Positions 32,061 through 41,322 of a stretch of DNA of 50,006 nucleotides are shown here, piece by piece (the first letter of the stretch is position 1; every line of letters begins with the position of its first letter). A program made the translations under genes and the position numbers. Below the pieces are notes generated by a model, which saw only the letters and a list, made by a program, of their open reading frames with translations, made no database searches and was not told where the DNA came from. The stretch is from a virus, in IMG/VR virus record IMGVR_UViG_3300025108_000079, positions 1-50,006 of that record; one strand, written 5' to 3'.

Positions 32061-33064
32061 TGGATTTTTTAAAAGAGATTGTAAAAGAGATTGGCGATGA
32101 CTTTACCAGACTGGCAAAAGACATCGACGACACAGAAACTTACGTGGACACAGGTTCGTACATCTTTAACGGACTTTGTTCAGGTAGTATATTTGGTGGT
32201 GTATCTGGGAATAAGATTACTGCCATCGCTGGGGAGTCTTCTACTGGAAAAACTTTCTTCTCGCTTGCAGTTGTCAAAAATTTCTTGGACGCTAATCCTG
32301 ATGGCTATTGTCTATATTTTGACACTGAAGCCGCTGTTAACAAGAGTCTTATCGCAAGTCGGGGTATTGATTTAGAGCGACTGGCTGTTGTAAATGTTGT
32401 TACAATTGAGGAGTTTAGAACCAAAGCACTGAAGGCAGTCGATATATACCTTAAGAAACCAGAAGACGAACGCAGACCTTGTATGTTTGTGCTAGACTCT
32501 CTGGGTATGCTTTCTACAGAGAAGGAAATTCGTGACGCACTAGACGACAAGCAAGTTCGGGACATGACTAAATCCCAACTTGTCAAGGGAGCATTTCGTA
32601 TGCTTACACTCAAACTTGGTCAAGCAAAAATTCCATTAATCGTCACCAATCATACCTATGATGTCATCGGATCATACGTTCCCACCAAAGAAATGGGCGG
32701 AGGCAGCGGTCTCAAATATGCAGCGTCTACAATCATTTATCTCAGCAAAAAGAAAGAAAAGGATGGAACAGAAGTCGTTGGCAATCTTATTAAAGCTAAG
32801 ACAGCAAAGTCGCGTTTAAGTAAGGAGAACAAAGTTGTTACAGTGCGTCTTTATTACGATGAGCGTGGTCTTGATCGATATTTTGGTCTTCTTGAACTCG
32901 GTGAGATTGGCGGACTTTGGAAAAATGTAGCAGGTCGTTATGAGATAGACGGCAAGAAAGTCTATGCCAAAGCAGTTCTTAAAGATCCAGAAACATACTT
33001 CACACCTGAGGTGATGGAGAAACTGGATGAGATTGCAAAGGAGGAGTTTAGTTACGGTTCATGA
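32060..33064 (+). CDS. uvsX: Recombinase UvsX
   Basis: RecA-like strand-exchange protein; 334 residues (T4: 391). Walker A is GESSTGKT at residues 58-65, Walker B is CMFVLDSLGML (about 139-149) and the L2-like region KEMGGGSGLKYAAS is intact. It acts with UvsY and gp46/47, all encoded in this window, in recombination-dependent replication. The stop overlaps the next gene by four bases. Confidence 0.95.
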   Translation: MDFLKEIVKEIGDDFTRLAKDIDDTETYVDTGSYIFNGLCSGSIFGGVSGNKITAIAGESSTGKTFFSLAVVKNFLDANPDGYCLYFDTEAAVNKSLIASRGIDLERLAVVNVVTIEEFRTKALKAVDIYLKKPEDERRPCMFVLDSLGMLSTEKEIRDALDDKQVRDMTKSQLVKGAFRMLTLKLGQAKIPLIVTNHTYDVIGSYVPTKEMGGGSGLKYAASTIIYLSKKKEKDGTEVVGNLIKAKTAKSRLSKENKVVTVRLYYDERGLDRYFGLLELGEIGGLWKNVAGRYEIDGKKVYAKAVLKDPETYFTPEVMEKLDEIAKEEFSYGS

Positions 33065-33603
33065 TTAAAGTTATCAAAACTGGAATCAACGTATCTAAAA
33101 TCGTCGAACAATTGAAGAAATATCCACAGGATTGGGATCACCAGAAAACTCTGGAAGGATCTCAATCCTTAGTTGATAGAGGGTTTGATGACTTGCCAGT
33201 TGGCGCACTTCAACTTATAATGGGTGGAGTCAAACACAAGGAAGACTTTGTGGGAGACTCAGAAATCAACATCAAGACTCCTGCCTATGCACATCATAGT
33301 GAGATCCGAAAGATCATACGCAAGCAATTTAAGAATGCAGATATTCACAGATGCGGCTTTCTTTCACTCCCTATTGATGGTATAGTTGGAGCACATATTG
33401 ATGAAGGAACATACTATCTGAGCAGAAACAGATATCACCTTTCAATACTCGGAAGGTATCAATATTTCTGTGGCAAAGAAACTGTCATCGTTGAACCAGG
33501 AACTCTTCTTTGGTTCAACAACAAACTACCTCATGGCACCGTTAATATCGGTGATGAAACACGTATAACCTTCGTATTTGACATTCCGCATGGACAAAGT
33601 TGA
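33061..33603 (+). CDS. 2OG-Fe(II) oxygenase-like protein 2 (aspartyl/asparaginyl hydroxylase type)
   Basis: A 180-residue protein with the metal triad readable as His112 and Asp114 in GAHIDEG, and His158 in NNKLPHGT, with Arg168 (DETRITF) as the 2-oxoglutarate anchor. The middle NRYHLSILGRYQYFCG strand fits the aspartyl/asparaginyl beta-hydroxylase family. The target is unknown. It overlaps uvsX at its start and the helicase gene at its end. A different subfamily from the other two oxygenase-like genes in this window. Confidence 0.8.
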   Translation: MIKVIKTGINVSKIVEQLKKYPQDWDHQKTLEGSQSLVDRGFDDLPVGALQLIMGGVKHKEDFVGDSEINIKTPAYAHHSEIRKIIRKQFKNADIHRCGFLSLPIDGIVGAHIDEGTYYLSRNRYHLSILGRYQYFCGKETVIVEPGTLLWFNNKLPHGTVNIGDETRITFVFDIPHGQS

Positions 33604-34966
33604 AATCCTAATTTTAAGAAATCTTCTTTATAATGAGGAATATCTCCGTAAGGTAATTCCTTTTATTAAATCGGATTACTTTGAAGATCCTCATCAGAAG
33701 ATCACATTCCAAGAGATTGAAAAATTTGTCACAGAGTATAATAAACCTGCAACCAAAGAAGTTCTTTGTATTGAGGTAGAAAAACGTCAAGACATTACTG
33801 ATACTTCTTTTACTGAGGTGACTAAACTCATTAGTTACCTTGAAGATGTTGCTACAGACTATGATTGGTTGTGTGACACGACAGAAAAATGGTGTCGTGA
33901 TCGTGCTATCTATCTGGCACTGATGGAGTCCATCGCACTCGCTGATGGGAAAGATAAAGATAAAGACCGTGATGCAATTCCTAGTATTCTATCAGAGGCT
34001 CTGGCAGTTTCTTTTGATGCTCATGTAGGACATGACTACCTGCTCGATTATGAGGAGAGATTTGAATCATACCATCGCAAAGAAGACAAGATTCCATTTG
34101 ATCTTGAGTATTTCAACAAGATTACAAAAGGTGGTCTTCCGAACAAAACGCTTAATATTGCTCTCGCTGGCACTGGTGTCGGCAAAAGTTTGTTTATGTG
34201 CCATGTTGCAGCTTCCGCACTCTTGGGAGGGAAAAACGTATTATACATCACGGCTGAAATGGCTGAAGAGAAAATTGCAGAGAGAATTGATGCTAACCTG
34301 CTCAATATACCTATCCAAGAGATAACAGAACTTCCTAAACAAATGTTTGAGGAAAAGGTAACAAAACTATCGCAGAAAACTCAAGGTTCTCTTATAATTA
34401 AAGAGTACCCAACTGCTTCTGCACATAGTGGCCACTTTAGGGCACTTCTTAATGAGCTTGCACTTAAGAAGTCATTTAGACCTGATATTATTTTCGTTGA
34501 TTACCTTAACATATGTGCTTCCGAAAGATATCGCGCAGGCAGTAATGTCAATTCATATACAGTTGTCAAGGCTATTGCTGAAGAACTTCGAGGATTGGCT
34601 TGCGAGGCGAACGTACCTATCGTTTCTGCCACCCAGACCACTCGTTCTGGTTATGGCAGCAGTGATGTTGAGCTTACTGACACTAGTGAGTCCTTTGGTC
34701 TCCCTGCTACTGCTGATCTTATGTTTGCCCTTATTTCAACTGAAGATCTTGAAGGACTCGGGCAAATTATGGTGAAGCAATTGAAGAATAGATATAATGA
34801 TCCGACCATTTCTAAGAGGTTTGTGGTAGGTATCGACCGTGCTAAGATGCGTCTGTATGATTGTGAGCAGTCAGCACAGGATGATATTCTTGACAGTGGT
34901 AAAGAAGAAGAGTATAATAACGATGAAGCAAAACCAAAAAAATCATTTGAGGGATTTAAGTTTTGA
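33590..34966 (+). CDS. 41: Replicative DNA helicase gp41
   Basis: DnaB-type hexameric helicase that unwinds DNA ahead of gp43 and recruits primase gp61. 458 residues (T4: 475). Walker A is GTGVGKS at residues 194-200, Walker B is DIIFVDYLNIC and the arginine-finger region near QLKNRYNDP is present. I chose the ATG at 33590 (MDKVEILILRNLL); the upstream TTG is unlikely. The C-terminal tail is acidic then Lys-rich. Confidence 0.95.
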   Translation: MDKVEILILRNLLYNEEYLRKVIPFIKSDYFEDPHQKITFQEIEKFVTEYNKPATKEVLCIEVEKRQDITDTSFTEVTKLISYLEDVATDYDWLCDTTEKWCRDRAIYLALMESIALADGKDKDKDRDAIPSILSEALAVSFDAHVGHDYLLDYEERFESYHRKEDKIPFDLEYFNKITKGGLPNKTLNIALAGTGVGKSLFMCHVAASALLGGKNVLYITAEMAEEKIAERIDANLLNIPIQEITELPKQMFEEKVTKLSQKTQGSLIIKEYPTASAHSGHFRALLNELALKKSFRPDIIFVDYLNICASERYRAGSNVNSYTVVKAIAEELRGLACEANVPIVSATQTTRSGYGSSDVELTDTSESFGLPATADLMFALISTEDLEGLGQIMVKQLKNRYNDPTISKRFVVGIDRAKMRLYDCEQSAQDDILDSGKEEEYNNDEAKPKKSFEGFKF

Positions 34967-35256
34967 ACGGTTACTATTCTGTGTTTAATCCTAGAGGTGA
35001 AAAGATTGCTGATTGTGGTTCTGAAAAAGATGCAGTCAATCTTCTTGGCATGAGAAACCGTAGATGGGAAGGACATTATTATTCGTTCATTCCTTTGCCT
35101 GGTGACATTATTGATGTCTCTAATGGTAAACAACTTCCTACCCGAGATATCGTTGTTAATATGGACGGTGGTGTTGGTGGTAGTTGGAAAGAAGTAGTAA
35201 TTAAAGAACTCCCTCAAAATTGTCAAGAACCATTTATCCCCGATTTTCATGACTAA
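34963..35256 (+). CDS. 97-aa protein of unknown function with TTG start
   Basis: Reads from a TTG overlapping the gp41 stop (TTGA): NGYYSVFNPRGEKIADCG at the start, then a basic middle and DIVVNMDGGVGGSWKEVV. I do not recognise a family. The N-terminal strand would be lost with any later ATG, so TTG is likely; a GTG at 34981 is the alternative. It overlaps mazG by eight bases. Confidence 0.65.
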   Translation: MNGYYSVFNPRGEKIADCGSEKDAVNLLGMRNRRWEGHYYSFIPLPGDIIDVSNGKQLPTRDIVVNMDGGVGGSWKEVVIKELPQNCQEPFIPDFHD

Positions 35257-35659
35257 AGTTGATACTGAAAAATACGTAGAATTTGTTAAGGGTGTGACTA
35301 GCGATCCGTCTTTGGATTATGCTGCATTCCTTACTCGCACCAACTCTCTTGAACTTCAGGAGGATTGTAATGTGACACAACTTCTGACTGCAGCTCTTGG
35401 CCTTGCCGCAGAGTCTGGCGAGTTCACTGAAGTTGTGAAGAAGATCATCTTCCAAGGCAAACCTTACAACGAAGAGAATGTCTTTCACATGAAACGTGAA
35501 CTGGGAGATATCTGTTGGTATCTGGCACAGGCATGTATGGCACTTGATACAACCTTTGATGAAGTGATTGAGATGAACGTTGAGAAACTCAAAGCACGAT
35601 ATCCAGGTGGAGAGTTTGATGTTCACTACTCCGAGAACAGAGAAGAAGGCGACGTTTAA
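35249..35659 (+). CDS. mazG: MazG-like nucleotide pyrophosphohydrolase
   Basis: Hydrolyses nucleoside triphosphates or possibly ppGpp-like alarmones. 136 residues with the metal-binding residues of the family: Glu55 and Glu58 in LAAESGEFTE and Glu84/Asp87 in RELGDICWYL, the E-x-x-E...E-x-x-D arrangement. A single-domain form usual in cyanophages, where a role in nucleotide supply or in altering host starvation signalling has been discussed. It overlaps the preceding gene. Confidence 0.9.
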   Translation: MTKVDTEKYVEFVKGVTSDPSLDYAAFLTRTNSLELQEDCNVTQLLTAALGLAAESGEFTEVVKKIIFQGKPYNEENVFHMKRELGDICWYLAQACMALDTTFDEVIEMNVEKLKARYPGGEFDVHYSENREEGDV

Positions 35660-35850
35660 TGCTTACTGCAATCAACTACATAACAGCATTCTGGACTGTA
35701 GTTGTGATGAATTGTATTCAACCGGTCAATTGGAAAGCATGTGCTCCAGTTCATGAATGGTTACTTCCTGAACTGGAGTATGCATGGAAACTCAAGACTG
35801 GTGAGATAGTTCCTTATCAAAATGAAAAGGATATTATTAATGGGTTATAA
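35659..35850 (+). CDS. 63-aa hypothetical protein, hydrophobic N-terminus
   Basis: Starts MLTAINYITAFWTVVVMNC, a hydrophobic stretch of about 18 residues that could be a membrane anchor or buried helix, followed by a Trp-rich soluble part. I do not recognise a family. The ATG overlaps the mazG stop. It is followed by an oxygenase-like gene after two bases. Confidence 0.65.
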   Translation: MLTAINYITAFWTVVVMNCIQPVNWKACAPVHEWLLPELEYAWKLKTGEIVPYQNEKDIINGL

Positions 35851-35852
35851 TT

Positions 35853-36365
35853 GTGAAAATTATTGAGAATGTATTAAGTGATAGTTTTTTTAATGAAACA
35901 CTAGATATTCTAAACAAACACTCCAGAGAATTCTGTTGGAAACCAAATAAGTTTTTTTGGCCAGATTATTTGATGAAGGGTTTGTATGGGACTGTAATGG
36001 TTTCTCTTGCTCCTGAAGAATATGATCGTAAGTTTGCAAAAGAATTGTATAATGTTATTCCAGAGTTTGATAAGTTGAAATGCATCTTTCAGTGTTTTGA
36101 TAGAGGTGCTGGTATCGCTGTTCATGATGATCTTGATCAATACAGATGGGCAGCAACACTTTATCTTAACTTTAAGTGGAATGTGAATGACGGTGGAATT
36201 TTTTGTTGGAAACCAATCGATACTGATCAAGACTTTCTATGGAGAAGTATCGTCCCAAAGAAAAATCTACTCGTTATAAATGATCAAAACGAAAAACACT
36301 TTGTCACTCCAGTGAGTCCTTATTCGGAAGAAGAAAGATATACTGTTCAAATATGGGCAAAGTGA
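35853..36365 (+). CDS. 2OG-Fe(II) oxygenase-like protein 3 (prolyl-hydroxylase type)
   Basis: A 170-residue protein from a GTG start. The pattern GIAVHDDLDQYRWAATLYLN gives His91 and Asp93, His149 is in EKHFVTPV and Arg162 in ERYTVQIW, matching the H-x-D...H...R order of prolyl 4-hydroxylase-like enzymes. The substrate is unknown. AT-rich. It lies just upstream of the tRNA-Ala gene, the last gene of the replication unit. Confidence 0.78.
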   Translation: MKIIENVLSDSFFNETLDILNKHSREFCWKPNKFFWPDYLMKGLYGTVMVSLAPEEYDRKFAKELYNVIPEFDKLKCIFQCFDRGAGIAVHDDLDQYRWAATLYLNFKWNVNDGGIFCWKPIDTDQDFLWRSIVPKKNLLVINDQNEKHFVTPVSPYSEEERYTVQIWAK

Positions 36366-36369
36366 TCGC

Positions 36370-36442
36370 GGGGTTATAGCTCAGTTGGTAGAGCGCCTGC
36401 TTTGCAAGCAGGATGTCAGGAGTTCGAGTCTCCTTAACTCCA
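36370..36442 (+). tRNA. tRNA-Ala (anticodon TGC)
   Basis: 73 bases forming a normal cloverleaf: acceptor GGGGTTA/TAACTCC with one G-T pair, D-arm GCTC...GAGC, anticodon stem CCTGC/GCAGG with loop TTTGCAA, and T-arm AGGAG TTCGAGT CTCCT. Discriminator A; no CCA is encoded beyond it. It reads GCA codons. Confidence 0.95.
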
Positions 36443-36444
36443 TT

Positions 36445-36451
36445 CTAAATA
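36445..36451 (+). promoter_or_regulatory. Late promoter (CTAAATA)
   Basis: CTAAATAC directly after the tRNA, 20 bases before the start of the next gene at 36472. Confidence 0.6.
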
Positions 36452-36471
36452 CTTAAAAAGTATTGTGTGTT

Positions 36472-37752
36472 ATGAGTAACACTGCCAAACAAGAAGATTG
36501 TTCTATTTTATTCTTTAAAGAGCACTGCGATAAGAAATTCAAACTTAGTGACAAGCAATACGCCGAGTTGGATAAGAAAGCATTTGGTAAGAGCGGAGTT
36601 TATCCTCAGGCAAATGCTGTTTGGAGAAGAAGTTATGATGAGCAAGTTATTGGTCTCATGAATTACATGATATCAAGGGGTATCACGACGACTGGTTGGT
36701 CTTGGTCAAGAGATCAGGCAAATGGTATGATGAACTTCTTGAATAAAATCGCACAACAGAAAGGTGGAGTCACAGGATCTCTTGACAGTTGGAATCCCAT
36801 GGATGTTGTTGCTGTAAAAAAATCAGAAGAGGCAAAGATAAAAAAAAGAATAACTGAGATGTGTGATACTGGTGATAAACTATTAAATTTAAATACTTTG
36901 AATTCCTTAATGGAAGAATATATTAGAGATAAAAAATTGATGCCAATATCTCTTAAGCAAGTGGGTAAGAACGAAAGAGGAACTTTTGAAATGAGTTCAA
37001 ATCTTAAAACTAGAGAAGCAAAACGAAGATCTCTTCATGAGTTTACTGCAGATAACTTTGCATGTGATTTGGCATGGGATGCGAATGCAAATGAATGGAA
37101 ATTTGCACAGGAAATTTCTTGGGATATGATTGATAGTGGAGGTGGAGGCAGAGAGGCTATGTCTGTCCATGTTCAAGGAAGAACTTTTCAGGCAAAACAA
37201 CCAAGAGAAAAACCTCAACATAGTGGTGCAGCTATTGGTGCTACAGGAGCTATGCTTGGTAAAGCATCTGTTGGAAAATTAGATGCTTTTGTAAAAAAAT
37301 GTGGTTTAAGTGAAGTGCCTGCCCCAGCAAAACATCCACATATTCCCAATCCTGGGGCTGTTTGGTCTGATGCCGATAAAAAGTATTGGATTAATTTGTA
37401 CAATACTCTGAAGAACGCATCTATTGATGGAAAAAGAATAGATTTTGGTAGACCAGGAAAATATGAAGAAGGAACTAATCCATCTGAAGATGGATTTGAA
37501 GCAGCACTTAATGAAGCTTGTCTTGCAGACCAAAGAGATGCGAAAACAAAAACTGGTAGATCTGCTGGAAGTAGATTAACTGCAAAGTTGTGGGGAATGG
37601 AATGGTTGCATCGTTACTATATGATGTCTAAAAAGAAAAAGTTTGATGTCTTCATGCATGTACTAGTTGATGCGATGAAGAAAGAGTCTTCAACTGCGGG
37701 ACCTTTTGTTAAAGTGTTCGGTAAACCAGGACTTACCGCAAGAAGATACTAA
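36472..37752 (+). CDS. Late protein of unknown function, probably virion-associated
   Basis: A 426-residue protein starting MSNTAKQEDCSILFFKEHC. I do not recognise a defined family. Notable segments are SWNPMDVVAVKKSEE (about 100-115), a Trp-Asn-Pro-x-Asp motif that I recall from hypothetical proteins of other phages, and HIPNPGAVWSDADKKYW further on. No membrane segment. It has its own late promoter and leads a block of basic proteins, so a virion role is likely. I chose the ATG at 36472; three extra residues from TTG at 36463 are not needed. Confidence 0.75.
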   Translation: MSNTAKQEDCSILFFKEHCDKKFKLSDKQYAELDKKAFGKSGVYPQANAVWRRSYDEQVIGLMNYMISRGITTTGWSWSRDQANGMMNFLNKIAQQKGGVTGSLDSWNPMDVVAVKKSEEAKIKKRITEMCDTGDKLLNLNTLNSLMEEYIRDKKLMPISLKQVGKNERGTFEMSSNLKTREAKRRSLHEFTADNFACDLAWDANANEWKFAQEISWDMIDSGGGGREAMSVHVQGRTFQAKQPREKPQHSGAAIGATGAMLGKASVGKLDAFVKKCGLSEVPAPAKHPHIPNPGAVWSDADKKYWINLYNTLKNASIDGKRIDFGRPGKYEEGTNPSEDGFEAALNEACLADQRDAKTKTGRSAGSRLTAKLWGMEWLHRYYMMSKKKKFDVFMHVLVDAMKKESSTAGPFVKVFGKPGLTARRY

Positions 37753-37755
37753 ATA
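37749..37755 (+). promoter_or_regulatory. Late promoter (CTAAATA)
   Basis: CTAAATAAT overlaps the stop of the preceding gene and lies 24 bases before the start at 37779. Confidence 0.6.
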
Positions 37756-37778
37756 ATGTATAAGGATTATCAATATAA

Positions 37779-39002
37779 ATGAAAAGTTTCTTTCAGTTCC
37801 TGAATGAGGCTCAGTCGCAAGCAAGTATGCAAGCGAGAAAACTGAACCTTGTAAGTGATGGCCACGGTGGTTGGTTAGATTCCCGTGGTAAATTTGTTGC
37901 GACTACTGAAGATGGTAAGTTAAAATTTGCAGATAAGAAGAAAAAGAAAGCAGAAGATGACAAACCTGCACAACAAAAAACAACACAATCAGAACCTGAA
38001 GCAAAGACTAAGAAACCTGCAACTCAAACGACTGGCGCGAAGAAAGCAGAAGCAGGTGAAGGAGATCAAACTTCTGGGGAGACTACAGAAACTCTGACTG
38101 TTACATTTGGTCGTTTCAATCCACCAACTGTTGGACACGGAAAACTCCTTGCCGCAGCCCAAAAGGCAGCACAGGGTGAAGATATGAAGATCTATCCATC
38201 ACGATCGCAGGATGCTAAGAAGAATCCACTAGATCCTGATATGAAGGTTTCATTTATGAAGAAGATGTTCCCTGATTATTCTGAGAACATTATTAATGAT
38301 GATGAGATGAAGTCAATCTTTAATGTATTGGTTGCAGCAGATGAGGCAGGATATAAGAACGTCAATATTATTGTAGGATCAGATCGTCAGGCAGAATTTG
38401 AGAACCTAGCAACCAAGTATAATGGTGAACTCTATAACTTTGACAACATTCGTGTCATCTCTGCTGGTGTAAGGGATTCTGATGCAGAAGGTGTTGAAGG
38501 AATGTCTGCATCCAAGATGAGAAAAGCAGTCATGGATGATGACTATGATTCATTCCGTAGAGGAACACCAAAAGAATTAAATGATGGTGATACCAAGGCA
38601 CTGTTTAATGCAGTTCGTCAGGGTATGGGTTCTAAGAAGAAAAAAGAAGTTGCTGAGATGTGGGAGATTGCTCCTGAAATTGATCCGAAGGGGTTACGTG
38701 ACAACTATGTATCTGGCAATATCTTTAATCTTGGTGATGTTGTAGAGAATTTAAATACTGGTCTGATTGGTAAGATTGTTCGCCGTGGAACAAACCATCT
38801 TATCTGTGTGACACAAGAGAACTATATGTTCAAGTCCTGGATTCGTGATGTTATGGAAGCAGTTGTGAATTATTCAGGTCCATCTGGGGTTCCATCAAAC
38901 CAGAGAGAGGTTGGAACTGATGCAAATCGTAACTATACGATGAGAATGACCGGCACGGCTGGTATTAAAAATTTAATAAATAAGTATAAGATTAAAAAGT
39001 AA
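37779..39002 (+). CDS. Nucleotidyltransferase-fold protein with capsid-targeting-like N-terminus
   Basis: A 407-residue protein. The N-terminal ten residues, MKSFFQFLNE followed by Ala, closely resemble the T4 capsid-targeting sequence MKTYQEFIAE-A, which directs internal proteins into the prohead and is cut off by gp21 after (I/L)xE. A Lys/Gln/Thr-rich linker follows to about residue 105. Then comes a cytidylyltransferase-like domain: FGRFNPPTVGHGKLL (T/HxGH motif) and later GMSASKMRKAV (the S/TxxxR motif). The last third contains an LGDVVENLNTG SH3-like segment. Packaging and activity are inferred. Confidence 0.75.
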   Translation: MKSFFQFLNEAQSQASMQARKLNLVSDGHGGWLDSRGKFVATTEDGKLKFADKKKKKAEDDKPAQQKTTQSEPEAKTKKPATQTTGAKKAEAGEGDQTSGETTETLTVTFGRFNPPTVGHGKLLAAAQKAAQGEDMKIYPSRSQDAKKNPLDPDMKVSFMKKMFPDYSENIINDDEMKSIFNVLVAADEAGYKNVNIIVGSDRQAEFENLATKYNGELYNFDNIRVISAGVRDSDAEGVEGMSASKMRKAVMDDDYDSFRRGTPKELNDGDTKALFNAVRQGMGSKKKKEVAEMWEIAPEIDPKGLRDNYVSGNIFNLGDVVENLNTGLIGKIVRRGTNHLICVTQENYMFKSWIRDVMEAVVNYSGPSGVPSNQREVGTDANRNYTMRMTGTAGIKNLINKYKIKK

Positions 39003-39014
39003 GATAGTATCACC

Positions 39015-41321
39015 ATGTCTAATGGAATCGGATCTAACCCTTTGAATGCTATTTCAAAGGTATACTTAGAGCAAATTGCTGAGAAAAAAGACGATTCATA
39101 TCTTGAACCTGATATGAAGAAGCGTCAGGCAAATAACGAGAAGGCACGTAAGGAAATGGAAAAGGTGAAGGGTCAGAAGAACCCTCACTTTGAGGAAAAG
39201 GATCCTTTCGGTAGACCAGATGGAAAGCATGGTGGTGTTCCTAAGAAGGGTGGTGGATATGATAAAGCATATCAAGCCAACATGAAGAAGGTTAAAGAGT
39301 TAGATAAGAAAGAAGGATGGGATGCTGTAAATGCTCTTGCTGATGCATATAAAGAAATGCATCAGGTGGATGAGAATCGTGCTGCTATGGGAAGAATCGC
39401 CAGAGAATATAAGAAGAGGAAAGAAGAGGAGGGCATGAAAAAAAGGATGGCGGATCATGCCGATAAAATGAAAAATGATCCTGAGTACGCCGCAAAAAGA
39501 AGAGCACAGGATAAAATTCATAGAGAAGAACTTGAGTTAGACGAGAATCGTCGTGCTGCCCGTGCTGCTGGTGGGTATAAGGATGATTCTAAGAAGCAAA
39601 CCGATCCTTCCAAGGCAGGTTTCACTGGCATCTCTGGTAGCATTAAAGATATCATGAGACAGAACAAAGAGATTGAAGCAAAAAATAAAGCAAAGTCAAA
39701 AACTGAAGGACTTGATCCTGTCGGTAAGGAAGATAGTGATGTCAATAATGATGGTAAGAAAGATAGTACTGATTCTTATCTGATGAAGCGCCGTAAGGCA
39801 ATTGGTAATGCCATCAAAGGCAAGATGAAGAAAGAAGAAGTTGAGAATGTAGAAGAACTCTACAAAGGTAAGCACGGACAGACTGAGAAGCAGTATCAGG
39901 ACAGCAGATCTGATGCAGGCAAGATGGTCTCTGGCGACTCTAAGATGAGTGGATCCAAGTATGCTCAGGGTAGAAGAACTGGTAGTGATGCTGGTCCTCA
40001 ACCTGCTGGTGGTTCCCAGAAACCTGCAAGTCAGGGTAAGATGGATAGTGGCAGTCGCACTGATCTTCAGTTCCGTAAGGCAGCACTGAAGAAAAAAGAG
40101 ATGAAGGAAGCATATTCTTCCTGGAGGCAAGACCTCTCCGAAATTATGACTGACGATATCGATTCAAAACCGATTAAGGAAAAAAAAAATATAAAAAATT
40201 CGATTAAGATCAATCCAAAACTTGGCGAATCTGTAGAGCAACTGGGTGGTGAAATCCTTGAGATGGTTGAGGTTGATCAGTTTGATGGTATTGTTGAAGA
40301 GGTGTTCCAAGATCTTTTAAGTGAGGGTTACAGTGAGCAACTTGTGAGAGCTGCTATTGAAGAAGCAACAGTTACCTATGGCCATGACACTAGTGGGGAT
40401 GCTGAGGGAATGAGAGACAAACTCAAGAAGAAAGCAAAAGGATTCCTTGGCAAAGTTGCTGTCAAGGCATACAATAAAGCAAGAGAAGCAAAGGCAGCAG
40501 CAACACCTGCAGTACAAAGAGCAAAGACATCAGCAAAGCGTGGCATCAGAAAGATGGCACTTAAGGTTGCTGACAAATTGAAAGAAGAAAACGTAGATGA
40601 AGCAGTCTATGGTGGTACTCCACCAGAGAAAAAGGACACCCGTATGGTTGTCACAAATGCTGACAAGAAAGCAAATACTCCTGCATATCAAAAGATGAAG
40701 GCAGGTGACAAGCGTTACAAGGCTGCTGATCACATGAACGAGGGTGATGGTGATCCTTGCTGGGACTCCCATAAGCAAGTTGGAATGAAGAAGAAAGGCA
40801 ACCGCATGGTTCCTAACTGTGTTCCTAAGAACGAAGAGGTTGAGGTCTCTGAAGAGGGATCTATGTCTGCTCAAGAAATTGCCCTTCAGAAAAGAAAGTC
40901 AACCATCGATCAGATGATTGCTAGAAAAAGAAGACAGGAACTTGACCAGGGTAAAAAAGAAAAACCCACAAAGGCGATGGGTGAAGAAACCGAAGATTCT
41001 CTAAGAGATCGTCGCATGGAACGTGGTGGTGTTGATGGCAATAACCGTTACAACAAACCAATCAGTAACACGCCAAATACATTTGGTAAGAAAAAACCAA
41101 AATATGATGGTATGTCTGCACTTGAAAAAGTGAAAGCAGATATCCGTGCCAAGCATGGTAAAGGTGCCATCAAAGAAGACGCCAAGATGGCCAAACAGTC
41201 GGATGAGAAACTAGCAGCACTCCATAAGCAAGTAAGTTCTAGTGATCAGAGTCTTCCTTCTAATCAATTTATGATGAAGAGAGTGACGAAGGAGATGAAT
41301 CGCAGAAAGAAAGCGACTTGA
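39015..41321 (+). CDS. Large basic low-complexity protein, probably packaged in the capsid
   Basis: A 768-residue protein very rich in Lys, Glu, Asp, Gly and Met, with many charged helical stretches and few hydrophobic cores. I do not recognise a domain. Prohead-protease-like (I/L)xE sites occur, for example QIAE near residue 23 and LDE near residue 183. Similar short modules recur (RMERGGVDGNNRYNK, KKKGNRMVPNCVPKNEE). It lies in the late block. A DNA-binding internal head protein is plausible. Weak late element AATAAATA at 38975 lies upstream. Confidence 0.7.
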   Translation: MSNGIGSNPLNAISKVYLEQIAEKKDDSYLEPDMKKRQANNEKARKEMEKVKGQKNPHFEEKDPFGRPDGKHGGVPKKGGGYDKAYQANMKKVKELDKKEGWDAVNALADAYKEMHQVDENRAAMGRIAREYKKRKEEEGMKKRMADHADKMKNDPEYAAKRRAQDKIHREELELDENRRAARAAGGYKDDSKKQTDPSKAGFTGISGSIKDIMRQNKEIEAKNKAKSKTEGLDPVGKEDSDVNNDGKKDSTDSYLMKRRKAIGNAIKGKMKKEEVENVEELYKGKHGQTEKQYQDSRSDAGKMVSGDSKMSGSKYAQGRRTGSDAGPQPAGGSQKPASQGKMDSGSRTDLQFRKAALKKKEMKEAYSSWRQDLSEIMTDDIDSKPIKEKKNIKNSIKINPKLGESVEQLGGEILEMVEVDQFDGIVEEVFQDLLSEGYSEQLVRAAIEEATVTYGHDTSGDAEGMRDKLKKKAKGFLGKVAVKAYNKAREAKAAATPAVQRAKTSAKRGIRKMALKVADKLKEENVDEAVYGGTPPEKKDTRMVVTNADKKANTPAYQKMKAGDKRYKAADHMNEGDGDPCWDSHKQVGMKKKGNRMVPNCVPKNEEVEVSEEGSMSAQEIALQKRKSTIDQMIARKRRQELDQGKKEKPTKAMGEETEDSLRDRRMERGGVDGNNRYNKPISNTPNTFGKKKPKYDGMSALEKVKADIRAKHGKGAIKEDAKMAKQSDEKLAALHKQVSSSDQSLPSNQFMMKRVTKEMNRRKKAT

Positions 41322-41322
41322 T

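Noticed and set aside
34651-35250. Open frame of 199 codons on the - strand across gp41 and mazG-adjacent genes
   Set aside because: Composition is random-like, it crosses several well supported genes, and no promoter or ribosome site precedes it.
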